Shown here piece after piece: positions 48,612 to 58,702 of a stretch of DNA of 64,000 bases. Each line of letters starts with the position of its first letter. Position 1 is the stretch's first letter. This DNA is from Saturnia japonica (lineage: Eukaryota > Arthropoda > Insecta > Lepidoptera > Saturniidae). A program made the position numbers and the translations under genes. The notes below the pieces were generated by a model. That model saw nothing but the letters and a program-made list of their open reading frames with translations, had not been told where the DNA came from and did no database searches. The stretch lies in assembly GCA_033032175.1 (NCBI GenBank), contig CM065309.1:12834001-12898000 (forward strand), written 5' to 3'.

Positions 48612-48739
48612 GTACGTGTGCTATTGCATTTGTTTTGTAAAAAAATACATATTTTAAGTTTTTGCGTGTATTGTCGTCGTTATAAGCATTATACGTTTAA
48701 CTATATACAGGAAATCACGTGCAATTTTTGTCAGTAGGT

Positions 48740-49960
48740 AGATTATAGATACAATATAACTAATCAGGTGACATCATCAATAAGCCTGTAGGCCATGGCA
48801 CATTTTATTACGTTCGTTTAAAACATTCACAGCTAGATTGATTTATTAAATGAAAAGAAACTGCAAGTTTGTCAATGGATCGATAGAAAAGTATTAACAC
48901 AGAAATAAGAATAACTTAGCTGTGAAGACCAAACACTATGTGGTTTCATAAATTACCGCCTACTCATATCCTATAATCACAAACAATATACTTACACAAG
49001 AATTGTTGATATAAAGAAACCTATATATCGAGTTTTATAAGAATTTAACAGCATCAGACACGAATGGTGTAAAATCAAAGAGGCTTATACTAAACTTTGA
49101 TTAAAAACTGGCTGAAGAAGAAGCATTGCAAATGCAATGATTCTAAGAAAATTTCATAACGATAGAAACTACCAGCTTCACAACACACGGTGAAGTGCAC
49201 ACGTTTTAGACATAAAATTAAAAGTAAACTAAAAAATCTGATTACAATAGAATTAGAATTACATTAACCTGATAAATGCGTTATTTTGAAAAAAGCATGA
49301 AGATTCTTATGCAGTAGTTGATCAGAAGGTAAAGAGTACTACTAAAAACGAAAAGTTACTAATTATAAAAAATTAAGTCTGGTTTAATACAAACCATCAA
49401 CCACAATTTTAGCTGGACGTTCGTTCATGGCTTAACAGAGCGTAGTCTACAATTTATGCTTATTAGACCCGTCCGACTAGCTAAAGTTTTACAACGTGTA
49501 CAGAACGCAATATGTAGCTTATTTTAGACGTGTAAAATGTTAACCGCAGAGAAAATAAATAATTGATTTATTATGGGAAAATTTAAATACTTACCTTGGT
49601 GTGAATAGTAGCTAATTTCATTACCATAAGAAATTACAGAAATTATGGGAGTTTATCAAGTAGATGCTTTTAATGTTGATTGATGAATGGTGAATAATCA
49701 ACTTTGTTAGAACTATCACAATTTGCTACAAAGATTCAAATAAAAATGAATATAATTGTAATAAAATTTATAGAATGTTTTGTGCAGAGTTCGCATGATA
49801 TATGTATATCAAAATTGATATTTTTATATTTTTAAATGTAAAAAATATTCAATCTTGTGCATTCGACGTTACAGTATTGGTTAAAAACCAAAAAAGTCCA
49901 CAAATTGGTGTACACGTTCAAGACAAGATGTTTAATACGTTGAATTAGTCCAAAACGAAA
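48740..49960. other. Gene-free AT-rich stretch
   Basis: No gene or repeat supported between the exon candidate and the tandem duplication. Confidence 0.4.
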
Positions 49961-49965
49961 CTTAT

Positions 49966-50265
49966 CCTATTACCATAAAAAAAATTAGAATGGGTTTGGA
50001 ACCCGGATACCGAAGAAACCACTGAGGGCGTTGCTGATGCAGATGTGGTAGATTATCTAAAGTGGGATTTTGGAGAAGATTTTCCTCTTGTAGACTTAAG
50101 TTTAATTAAATTTGTTTCCTCTTTACTTATATTAAAGTGTTGATTATTTTTAAATATAAAGGCAGATTATAAACAAATAAATAAAATTAATGTTAATGAT
50201 TTAAGACTAAGTTTGAGAGTCAAAACTTCAAAAGTATCTATCTATTGTTGATTTTTTATTTGTTT
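49966..50265 (+). repeat. 300-bp tandem unit, copy 1, with open frame 49979-50143
   Basis: First of two adjacent units beginning CCTATTACCAT. It includes a 54-codon open frame to TGA at 50141-50143. The frame reads KKLEWVWNPDTEETTEG, VADADVVDYLKWDFGED and FPLVDLSLIKFVSSL, then ends LILKC. It is acidic and Trp/Asp-rich, unlike chance frames in AT-rich DNA. An AG precedes AATGGGTT (49987-49988), so it could be read as a terminal exon entering in phase 1. No Met starts it and I do not recognise the protein. Confidence 0.45.
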
Positions 50266-50562
50266 CCTATTACCATCAAAAAAATTAGAATGGGTTTGGA
50301 ACCCGGATACCGAAGCACCCACTGAGGGCGTTGCTGATGCAGATGTGGTAGATTATCTAAAGTGGGATTTTGGAGAAGATTTTCCTCTTGTAGACTTAAG
50401 TTTAATTAAATTTGTTTCCTCTTTACTTATATTAAAGTGTTGATTATTTTTAAATACAAAGGCAGATTATAAACAAATAAATAAAATTAATGTTAATGAT
50501 TCAAAACTAAGTTTGAGAGTCAAAACTTCAAAAGTATCTATTGTTGATTTTTTATTTGTTTC
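50266..50562 (+). repeat. 300-bp tandem unit, copy 2, with open frame 50252-50443
   Basis: Direct repeat of the preceding unit at about 98% identity. Differences are a two-residue change (EETTEG to EAPTEG), a few point changes after the stop, and loss of one 4-bp unit in TATC. The open frame is kept to the same TGA (50441-50443). Copy 2 has a better pyrimidine tract before its AG (TTTTTTATTTGTTTCC, 50252-50267) than copy 1. The duplication is recent. It may be an exon duplication or part of an unrecognised element. Confidence 0.5.
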
Positions 50563-50868
50563 AAAATTTTAGTAGTTTGTATTGTTTTCATTTTTAGTGA
50601 GTGAGTAAATCAGAACTTTATTTTATAAAAGTATACTGATTCTGTTAAATATCAAACAAATCAAAAATATCAGATAGGTAGATATATCAAAATCTCCGAT
50701 ATTTTTATATTTATTATTAATTTCTTTTCGAACACGGGTTTTATGTCTTATACTGCAAATCGCTTTACCTACTGATGGTAAATGACAAGATTTTATCAGT
50801 TAATGGAGTGGATATCTGTAAGGCTATATTTGTTCAAATAGCGATGTTGAGTCTATAAAAAGTTATAA

Positions 50869-50892
50869 CTAACACTAACACTAACACTAACA
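50869..50892 (+). repeat. (CTAACA)4 hexamer repeat
   Basis: Four perfect CTAACA units. Not the insect telomere repeat (TTAGG). A simple tandem repeat. Confidence 0.8.
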
Positions 50893-50894
50893 TG

Positions 50895-51955
50895 ATTATT
50901 TAATTGATCATTGTTTTAAGAAACAGTCTCCTATATTTGAAAATCATGAAATGGTACAAGGAATTGGAAAAAGTAATAAAATCGAAAATCACAAATTTAT
51001 ATTATGCCCATTCGCTAATGTACCGAAAAACTAATCTACCTATAGCCAACTGTACTTCGCCCAATAGCATACTCGGAGCGACATTAGTTACATGAAGGAA
51101 GGTAAACGATATGCGAACTCGCTATCGAATTCTTGACATGAAATAAATGAATATGCTCAAGACTCGGACTAAAGTAATAGTTTGAAAGGTAAGAAAATAT
51201 TTAGTTTTCGTCTGTGACTAGAAAAAAATATCTAAATTTACACCTTTTTTATAATTGTAATTCGCACTGTCGGCTGCAGTATTCAGCAATGTACTCTAAT
51301 GGTGGGCGATTATGAGATATACTAATGCAATCATTCGATTATGAAGATGTGTCAAGATATTTCGGATATAAATATTAGTAGTTACTAATTTATTACAATT
51401 AGTAATTACTAATTTTATAGGATCAGTAAAACGAACTTCAAACTTTGTGTTGATAGATAGTCCGAAGCACCTTTTTTTTAGGTCGTCGGTATACAAATTC
51501 TTATTAGTAATATTGATTAATAATGTCATTCGATTATGAAAAATAGTAGTTACTAATGTTAGTAATTAATTGCTAATCAACAATAGTAATAAGTAAATGT
51601 CTCGATTCTCACCACTTCTCCACTACACTCTTCACCACTAGTTTATTCCTCGCTGATCAGCTAACCACCATAATATTCTTCGATATTGCAAGATTAAAAG
51701 GCAAAGAAGAGAATAAACGGGCGCCACGCGGTCTGCGACCTTTCGATCGTTCCCATCTGCAGAACAAAGTAACTAACAGCTTTCGACCCCATTACATCTC
51801 CCGGGGGTAACGACATTTCAAAGCATACGTATTATTATATAAGCCGTATGCCATAAGTAAGTAAAGAGAAGAATGAAAGGGATAAAATGAAAATAATATT
51901 CCTTTGCAAATGTAGACTTACTCCGTTTTATTTGTCAGTAATCTATACTTATATA
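50895..51955. other. Gene-free stretch
   Basis: Has an inverted TAGTAATTACTAA-type cluster at 51375-51420 and again at 51540-51590, and a GC-richer patch at 51715-51820. No gene supported. Confidence 0.35.
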
Positions 51956-51961
51956 ATATTA

Positions 51962-52240
51962 GTAGCGGTGTGCCCGCGGCTCCGCACACATTTGTTACTA
52001 CGCAGTAATTTAGAAGATAGTGTGAAAGAAAGAGACAGTTAATAATCATGGAAATCTGAAGTTTTTGGGTATTCTTTTTTTTACGATTCCTAATAGTGTT
52101 AATAAAAATTCTCATAGCCCATCATTCACAGAATAACTTATACTTGGCGTGTACAAAATTTCATCAAAATCGGTCAAGAATTAACAAAAAAAATTTTTTG
52201 TTAATTCAGCAACTCAGCTAGTCTACAGTTAAAATTGTTA
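51962..52240 (+). repeat. Dispersed family A, internally deleted copy
   Basis: TAGCGGTGTGCCCGCGGCTC and CGCACACATTTGTTACTACG open it. AAAATTTCATCAAAATCGGT occurs near 52155. Shorter than the 12240 copy. Confidence 0.6.
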
Positions 52241-52734
52241 TTTTTTCCTTTCCTTAATTTAAAAACACTTGATTTTACATCTTTTAACTTTTTAATTATA
52301 TGCGAGATCAAATCGAACTATATGTTTATATAGGGTACATTAAACAAGTGTCTACACATTAGATGTAGCTACTTCATATTTTACACATTGATAATTTCGA
52401 AGAAAAGGAGAGCGAAGTCGCGAGAAAAACTAGTAATAAATAAAATACAATACCCACAGTACAGCTCCATCCATTCTCATTTACATTACTAAATAAAATA
52501 TACCTTAAGTAAAAAAGAGTTATAACTTGAATGTAATGGTTATTCTAATTTCAGAAATAGGGTGAAGAGATGCTGTATAGGAGGCGAAAGCCGCCATACA
52601 ATGATAAGGCACGCACCATCTACTCTGCAAATTTCATCACGCCCCTCCGCTCAACGTCTTTATTGACATAGAAGAAATAACATGTATGTAAATAAGTATA
52701 TAAACCTACTAATATTATAGATGTATACAGTACT

Positions 52735-53170
52735 AGCGGTGTGCCCGCGGTTCCGTATGCGTTTGTTACTATGCAGTAGTTATTTACATCCCTTTTTTTC
52801 TGACTGACTACACTGTTAGTCATAAGGACCCTGAAGCCTCAGACGGCTTTTACAGGTTCACCGTATTTACTTTCCGTAATTCAATTTTTACTCATATTGT
52901 TGACAATTCATATGCCGAATCAATTGAAGAATGGTATGTATTTCCCGTGTATAATTTTCATCGAAATCGATTGAACATTATTATTCTATTGTACGATTTC
53001 TTACGTACTAGTAACGATTCTTATAGCCTCTCAATTATGGTGTGATGTACTATTTGTCCACAAAATTCGATCAGAATCGGTTACGAATTTATGTAAATTT
53101 GATTTTTTGAACATCTTTTTCTTTGTTTCTAGAAGTAATACTGACAATTCTTATACTCTACAATTTTTTT
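52735..53170 (+). repeat. Dispersed family A with nested Jockey tail
   Basis: CTAGCGGTGTGCCCGCGGTT opens it. The expected CATCCCGTAATTTTATTTTT junction is split by a Jockey 3' tail (next entry). Internal AAAATCGGTT-type sub-blocks continue to about 53110. Confidence 0.6.
52793..52862 (-). mobile_element. Jockey 3' tail nested in family A
   Basis: T-run, CTGACTACACTGTTAGTCAT, AGGACCCTGAAGCCTCAGAC and GGCTTTTACAGGTTCACC are a mutated form of the tail at 58703. ATTTACATCCC on the left and ATTTACTTTCC on the right look like a decayed 11-bp target duplication. This gives a relative age: family A was there first. Confidence 0.65.
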
Positions 53171-53184
53171 TCAAAATTGACCGA

Positions 53185-53720
53185 CGTCAATGTCCGATGT
53201 CAAAATAACAGCTTTTTAGTAAATCTATATCCAAGTATATAAGTACGGTACACAAAACAAAAACAATTTTTTAAATTTTCGTCTGTCTGTCTGTTTGTTC
53301 CGGGTGATCTTCAAAACGGTTGGACCGATTTTGACAGGACTTTCACTGACAGAGCTTATGTTATAAGGAGTACATTAGGCTGCTTTTATTTTAGAAAAAT
53401 AATTAAGGTTCCGCTCCAAAAATATTTTTACTGGTAATGGTGAATCTATTTGGGCACTTAAATGGCTTACGCTGCTTAATATACCAAAATTAATTTATTA
53501 CACAGTTGTAGATCTTAGAGAGACCTACAAAAAAGTTAACGAGAGCATATGTCTATCTTCTAAGAATCACTCACAATAAGCATTTTTGTCTTTAAAATAG
53601 CCGAGAGGGGCGAGTAGTAAAATTCGCGCGTGTGCTCGATAGACGGTATTCTGTTGTCCACGCGAGCGCAGCCTAGTTTCAGAGATTAGCGCATTCAAAC
53701 GAAAAAACTCTTGAGCTTTT
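53185..53720 (+). repeat. Dispersed family B, near full length
   Basis: AATGTCCGATGTCAAAATAA, CGTCTGTCTGTCTGTTTGTT, GGTGATCTTCAAAACGGTTG, GGCTTACGCTGCTTAATATA and CACAATAAGCATTTTTGTCT follow the family order. Ends around GAGAGGGGCGAGTAG and a GC-richer tail. Confidence 0.65.
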
Positions 53721-54604
53721 TAGTATTGGTATAGATAGATCTTTATAATATAAGTATGGATATGTATAGAGGAATGAAAATAAGATATGTAGGTATCATC
53801 TACGTGTAAATGTTATGTGATTGAAGCCTACACAGCTTTAATAAATTGGAACCAAGCAATAAATCACACTACCCGCCCGGAATACTTTGAACGATTTGTG
53901 TAGTATAAGAGAGAAGACAATATTCGTATTGCCAGCGATAAATTCCTCAATAAACGTTCGTGGATCTAGACTATCGCGTCAACGAAGAATACCAATGAGA
54001 AAAACAATTTCGCAAACTGTTTTTGTTCAAATTCAATGCTTACTTACTACTGTTTAGTGTAGCGCGAGTTCTTTATCTTTATATAAATTTGTGGTAATGG
54101 GATAACGTAACGAAATCATATTACATTTACTTTTATGTACTTATTTAAATACGAACTCGCGAAAATATATTTAACTACATTTCGATTTATTCGATATAAT
54201 GTATCATTTTTAATAAATCTTTTTTAATTAATATTTTACATTAATATTCGAATCTATTATATTTTAAACTTGCTCACATAAACCTAAACACTTGAAATGG
54301 AAACCAAATAAATTGACAAAATATTTGTATAAAATACCGCTTTATCAAAACAACGGATGAATAATTCAAACAAAATAATATCTTCTCGTTATACTAAAAA
54401 CTGACGTGAAAACAAGCTTTACGAACAAACTTAATATACTTTCCTTGGGTGAGATATTTTTTATTACGAGAACGGTATATTAGGTTTTGAAAATAAGATA
54501 TTGCAAAAAAAAGCTGGACCTACTAGTAATTCTGAATAACCCCTTGCTTCAATTATATTATATTTAAGTAATACTTATAGTATAATTGCGGTACTTAAAT
54601 ACAA

Positions 54605-55275
54605 TTAGCTATCGCCGCGGCTTCGCTCACCTGGACTACAGAAAGTTATCGCTGTTATTTTAAAGACAAAAATGCTTATTGTGGGTGTTCCTTAGAAGAT
54701 GACATATACTCTCACTGAGTTTTTTGTAGGTCTTTTTAATGTCTACAATAATTATGTATTACATTAATTTGATATATCTCTTAGGGTTTACTCAGCGTAA
54801 GCCATTTAAGCACCCAAATTAATTCATAGTTTTTTTTTATTTGCGCGGAATTCTAATTATGTTTCCTGTAAGCCTTTTTTTTTTTAACGTGAAGAAACCC
54901 GTCATGGGTAAACACCCGCCCCGGGGACGGGTGCTTATGTGAGACTCCTACTCACTAAAACTCCACGGTGTACCATCCGTCCCGCCTCGATGGAGCGACG
55001 CTGGACCTGCGGTAGTATGCAACCACGTCGATTTTTCCTGTAAACCTAAGGTTCTCTTTATAGCAACAGCTATCTACCTGTGAATGTTCCGTCAAAATCG
55101 GTCTAACTGTTTTGGAGATTACCCGGAACAAACAGACAGAGACAAAAACTTAAAAAAATGGGTTGTTTTTACCAATAATCTTATACCATATATACCTATA
55201 CCTATATCATATATAATTTCATATGCATTTAGTAAAAAGCTGTTATTTTGAGATTACAAACAGACACTTCAATTT
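54605..55275 (-). repeat. Dispersed family B, full reverse copy split by a 158-bp insert
   Basis: Left end TAGCTATCGCCGCGGCTTCG, then AAGACAAAAATGCTTATTGT and GGTTTACTCAGCGTAAGCCA (the reverse of the 31500 and 53185 copies). After the insert come AATCGGTCTAACTGTTTTGG and GGAACAAACAGACAGAGACA, out to AGTAAAAAGCTGTTATTTTG. Confidence 0.65.
54876..55033 (-). mobile_element. Non-LTR retrotransposon 3' end with GC-rich hairpin
   Basis: Flanked by a 14-bp duplication, TTTCCTGTAAGCCT at 54862-54875 and TTTCCTGTAAACCT at 55034-55047 (one mismatch). Minus-strand orientation: it ends in TTCACGTTAAAAAAAAAA-type A-tail. Just inside is the hairpin CACCCGCCCCGGGGACGGGT (54913-54932). The other end is truncated near AACCACGTCGA. 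It carries only UTR-like sequence, so the clade is unsure (R1/Jockey group suspected). Confidence 0.75.
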
Positions 55276-55710
55276 TATTAATTGTATCTAGATGTATAGA
55301 AGATGAGTATAGATTATCTTTATTTGATTAATTAAACAAAGAAATGGCCACAACTAATAAAACATTATAATATAGCATTTCATAGAAGCCTATAAAAATT
55401 TAAATTCTTCATTAAGACCTAAATAAAATCTAATGTAACTCTATTATTATTCTGTATCGCAATAATTAACAAGAGATTGCGTGTAATCGGAGACAAGGCG
55501 GTGTCCAATGTCGACCAACCATCCTACGCATACAACATGTTCGAATTCACTACAGAACACAGTATCAAATATCTATTAGCTAGCCTGGGAATGTACTTTT
55601 CACATCTAGATTCTAATAAGCAATAATTTAACACAACGCGGCAACGGTTATATATATCCGGATGAATTCAATAGACGAGGAAAAATTTTTGATAGCAATT
55701 TTCTCTAGAG

Positions 55711-55743
55711 ATATATATATATATATATGTGTGTGTGTATATA
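55711..55743 (+). repeat. (TA)n(TG)n microsatellite
   Basis: AT dinucleotides followed by GTGTGTGTGT, ending TATATATT. Sits 10 bp before a family A copy. Confidence 0.85.
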
Positions 55744-55751
55744 TTTATTTA

Positions 55752-56470
55752 CTAGCGGTGTGCCCGTAGCTCCGCACGTGTTTGTTACCACGCAATAATG
55801 ATTTAAATCCCTTTATTGGTAGTCATATTATTAACAATTCATATGCCGTATCAATTGAGGAGTGGCCTGTATTCCCCGTGTACAATTTTCATCAAAATCG
55901 GTTGATAACTATTATTCTAATTTGCAATTTCTAATGCATTATTAATTATTATAGCCTCTCAATTATAGTAGGTATGATGTAAGTTTCCCGTCTACAAAAT
56001 ATGTTCAGAATCGGTTGAGAATTGATGAAAATTAAACTTTTTGAATGACTTTTTTTTATTCTAGAAGAAATATTGACAATTCTTATATTTTTTGAAAATT
56101 TCTTTTTTTACGTTTTCCAAAAGTGTTATTGAAAATTCGCATTACTTTATCATTCATGGAATAACTTATACTTCCCATGTACATAATTGAACTAACGAAT
56201 TTGTTTTTTTAAAAAATCTAAAAATAATATTGAAATTTTTTATACCCTATTAACTGACCGATGATATAAGCAGCATGTATACAAAATTTCATAAGAATCG
56301 GTCTAGTCGTTTTTGAGTTGAATTCGGACATACAAACAGACATACTGACAGACAAAAAAAATTTAATGGCATATTCGTGATCAGTGTCATTCATATAATA
56401 TGCGTATCGGGAAATTTTGGAAAAATATTAAAAGTACAGACAGGACTACAGATTTATTAATATAGATAGC
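55752..56470 (+). repeat. Dispersed family A, longest copy
   Basis: CTAGCGGTGTGCCCGTAGCT to AGTGTCATTCATATAATATG and beyond. At least four internal sub-blocks each with AAAATCGGTT- or GAATCGGTT-like motif and a TTATAGCC..CAATTAT phrase are seen, so the inside itself is built of diverged tandem units. No coding content. Confidence 0.65.
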
Positions 56471-56514
56471 TATATTTATATAAAACAAAAAAAAAAAACA
56501 AAAGAAATTCATAG

Positions 56515-56600
56515 ATGGGTTTATCACTATGTGTATTGTGGTCGCAATCCCTACCACCCTGCTATATTACTCCATATGCACCGGCTGATTTCGGAACACG
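56515..56600 (+). repeat. Short repeat (CATAGATGGGTTTATCACTA type)
   Basis: Matches the inner block at 46080-46180 (TGTGTATTGTGGTCGCAATC, CCGGCTGATTTCGGAACACG). Confidence 0.5.
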
Positions 56601-56796
56601 ACAAACCAAAAGAAAATCATAGATGGGTTTATTACTGTTTATATTGTATTATCATTATATGCCAATATGAATCCAACACATTAACCGTCCCAATAAAACT
56701 TGAAAAATAATTAAAATCATACCTTATTGTACCGGCCAAAGGGAAGGTTTTTAGAAAAACGTGAAACCCTTTTTATTCCTTTCTTACCAAAAGCAT

Positions 56797-56872
56797 TTGA
56801 CTACACTGTTAGCCTTAGGGGCCCTATCCAAAAACAGAGCCGCTGCGGCTTTTACAGCTTCACCGGACTTGA
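56797..56872 (-). mobile_element. 76-bp Jockey tail with perfect 11-bp target duplication
   Basis: ACCAAAAGCAT flanks it at 56786-56796 and 56873-56883. The insert is only the last 76 bp of the Jockey 3' end (CTACACTGTTAGCCTTAGGG to CAGCTTCACCGGACTT), with the TATCCAAAAACAGA insert of the 41-kb subfamily. Either extreme 5' truncation or a tiny SINE-like unit using the same tail. The perfect duplication means recent. Confidence 0.85.
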
Positions 56873-57344
56873 ACCAAAAGCATAAATATGAATGGGTTCT
56901 TCATACAAACTTTCACCCAAGTTTTATTTTCACCACCTCATGTGGAATAACACAATGAAATTATTCACTTGTAGCAAAAATGTACAATCCAGATAATTTA
57001 CAATAGGTATATCGCTTAGAATATATAAACTCCCGCGAGCTGCGATTTACACACGTCATATTCCTATCATAAAATAAAACCGTAATTATGCCGTACTGCG
57101 TAGTTAAACAGTTTATATAAACTTCAGTTAATCTTAAAAACAACACTGGACTATTATTTAATAGGTAATTATTAGAAATACAATACATTTCTTATTAAGT
57201 ATAACAATACCAATTAATCAACAAACCAGATTGACAATGAACAAACTGGTTGGTATGGCTGCCGATGTAATTTCACCATTATCGTGCATGCGCATTTGGT
57301 GTGCCCACATTTTGTTCATAGAAACTTTAATCTCCTGTTTTCTA

Positions 57345-57500
57345 CCCTTAAAGTTTTATTTTTGCTAGAAAAAGTACCCTATGTCCTTTCCCAAGGTCCA
57401 ATCTATCTCTATACCAAAATTCATCAAAATTGGTTCAGCGGTTTAGGGTTGAAAACGTAACAGACAGACAGAGTTACTTTCGCATTTATAATATTATTAT
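57345..57500 (+). repeat. Dispersed family C-like 3' part
   Basis: GAAAAAGTACCCTATGTCCT, CCAAAATTCATCAAAATTGG, TTCAGCGGTTTAGGG and TTACTTTCGCATTTATAATA fit the generic 3' half of this family. Confidence 0.55.
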
Positions 57501-57550
57501 TATATTATTATAGTTTAAGATAGTATTATAGTATATAGTATGGATATATA

Positions 57551-57933
57551 GTGTGTATTAAAAACCCCGTCGGATCCGTGAAGGTGTTATTAGGTATCGA
57601 GATAATATTCTGTTTATGTTATCTATCTCAGATTATAAGTAAAAAAATTACCCATAAAAATGAGGAAACTTACATGGCAATACAGGCGGCGCGACGCAGA
57701 GTACCGCCATATGATCAAACTTATCGCTGCGCCGCGCAGGGACTGGCGACGGTGTTATCACGTTTTAAAAATTTGCTAAATTTTAGGGAAATTAAAAGTA
57801 AATATGTTAATTTTAAATTGCAATAACATTTTTATTTTCATAATAAATATAATTTTGTTTTTTTTTTGGTAATGTCATTGGGGTACCTATATATCATTTT
57901 CGGATTCGACGAGGTTTTTAATACATATTCATT
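57551..57933. mobile_element. 380-bp terminal-inverted-repeat element, copy 2
   Basis: Same ends and body as 5135-5514: GTATTAAAAACCCCGTCGGA on the left and its complement TCGACGAGGTTTTTAATACA on the right. Here a plus-strand frame is open for 91 codons (57551-57826), with MAIQAARRRVPPYDQTYRCA and AAQGLATVLSRFKNLLNF visible. Copy 1 has stops and a deletion in that frame. No transposase motif is present. Confidence 0.7.
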
Positions 57934-57949
57934 ACATATTTATATTTAA

Positions 57950-57972
57950 TTACATATATATATATATATATT
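57950..57972 (+). repeat. (TA)n microsatellite
   Basis: About ten TA units following TTACA. Confidence 0.8.
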
Positions 57973-58145
57973 TACATGGATATTCAGCCATAACTTCTTT
58001 GTTTATTAACCGATTCGGATGATTCTTTTTTGTTGAATAGAGGATACCTCAAGGGTGATTCCATTTTAATTTAATTGATATTGGACTTTCAACTTCGAAG
58101 ATACACAAAGGAACTCTTCAAAATCATTGAAGTTGGTTTTCTTTT
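57960..58145 (+). repeat. Dispersed family E copy
   Basis: TTATTAACCGATTCGGATGA, GAGGATACCTCAAGGGTGAT, TTTCAACTTCGAAGATACAC and CAAAATCATTGAAGTTGG match 47105-47330. Confidence 0.65.
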
Positions 58146-58478
58146 TTGTTAAAAATTGGCTTGTTAGGATATAACTTTTTTTTTTAATTCCTATATGGAT
58201 TTCTGTAATGAAGAAGTTTTTTAAGAAGTCACGATCTATATTACTCTGATGACGGTTGAAGTGTCTCGTCAATAGTTTTCAAAAATATATATCTCATACT
58301 CATACGCCCTAAGAAATCAGTTGCTTTTGTCCTTTATGACCCGATATTTCTAGAACAAATATAACAGATAAAAAATCTCATGTGAATTACATCCATTTTT
58401 TACGTGACGCAGTAGTAAGATATTTTTTGAAATGCTTTTCTTACATACGCGTTTTATTTTTTATAAGTATATTAGCAG

Positions 58479-58635
58479 CGTGACCTTTATGTCCCTCATA
58501 TTTAAGGAAAAAAACGTGTGCAGTAATTTTTTAGCGAATATCACAACGTATTTAAAGGACAGATCAAAAGAGCGTAAAAGCGATAAAAAGGATTATGATG
58601 GAAAAGATGATGAACCCAAAGTGTTGGATTTGTGA
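58479..58635 (+). CDS. Candidate terminal exon or small charged C-terminus
   Basis: Follows a T-rich tract ending TTAGCAG (AG at 58477-58478). The frame reads VTFMSLIFKEKNVCSNFLAN and ITTYLKDRSKERKSDKKD, then ends YDGKDDEPKVLDL with TGA at 58633-58635. The Lys/Asp/Arg-rich end is typical of disordered protein C-termini and is less A/T-biased than the surroundings. It would enter in phase 2, which does not fit the phase-0 exit at 48611. No domain, and no clear poly(A) signal close by. Could be chance. Confidence 0.22.
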
Positions 58636-58702
58636 TAAATTTAATTTTTTATTTAATTGCTTACAATAATCGCATTTATATTTTCTTTTACGATTTTTTT
58701 TT

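Noticed and set aside
48431..48640. Overlapping 69-codon frame as the coding frame of the exon candidate
   Set aside because: The other frame (LEGPVQATEISML..) has better protein-like composition and ends exactly at the donor.
50869..50892. Telomere-like repeat
   Set aside because: The unit is CTAACA, not the insect TTAGG/CCTAA repeat, and only four units are present.
57551..57826. Host gene from the 91-codon frame
   Set aside because: The whole frame lies between the inverted ends of a repeated element.
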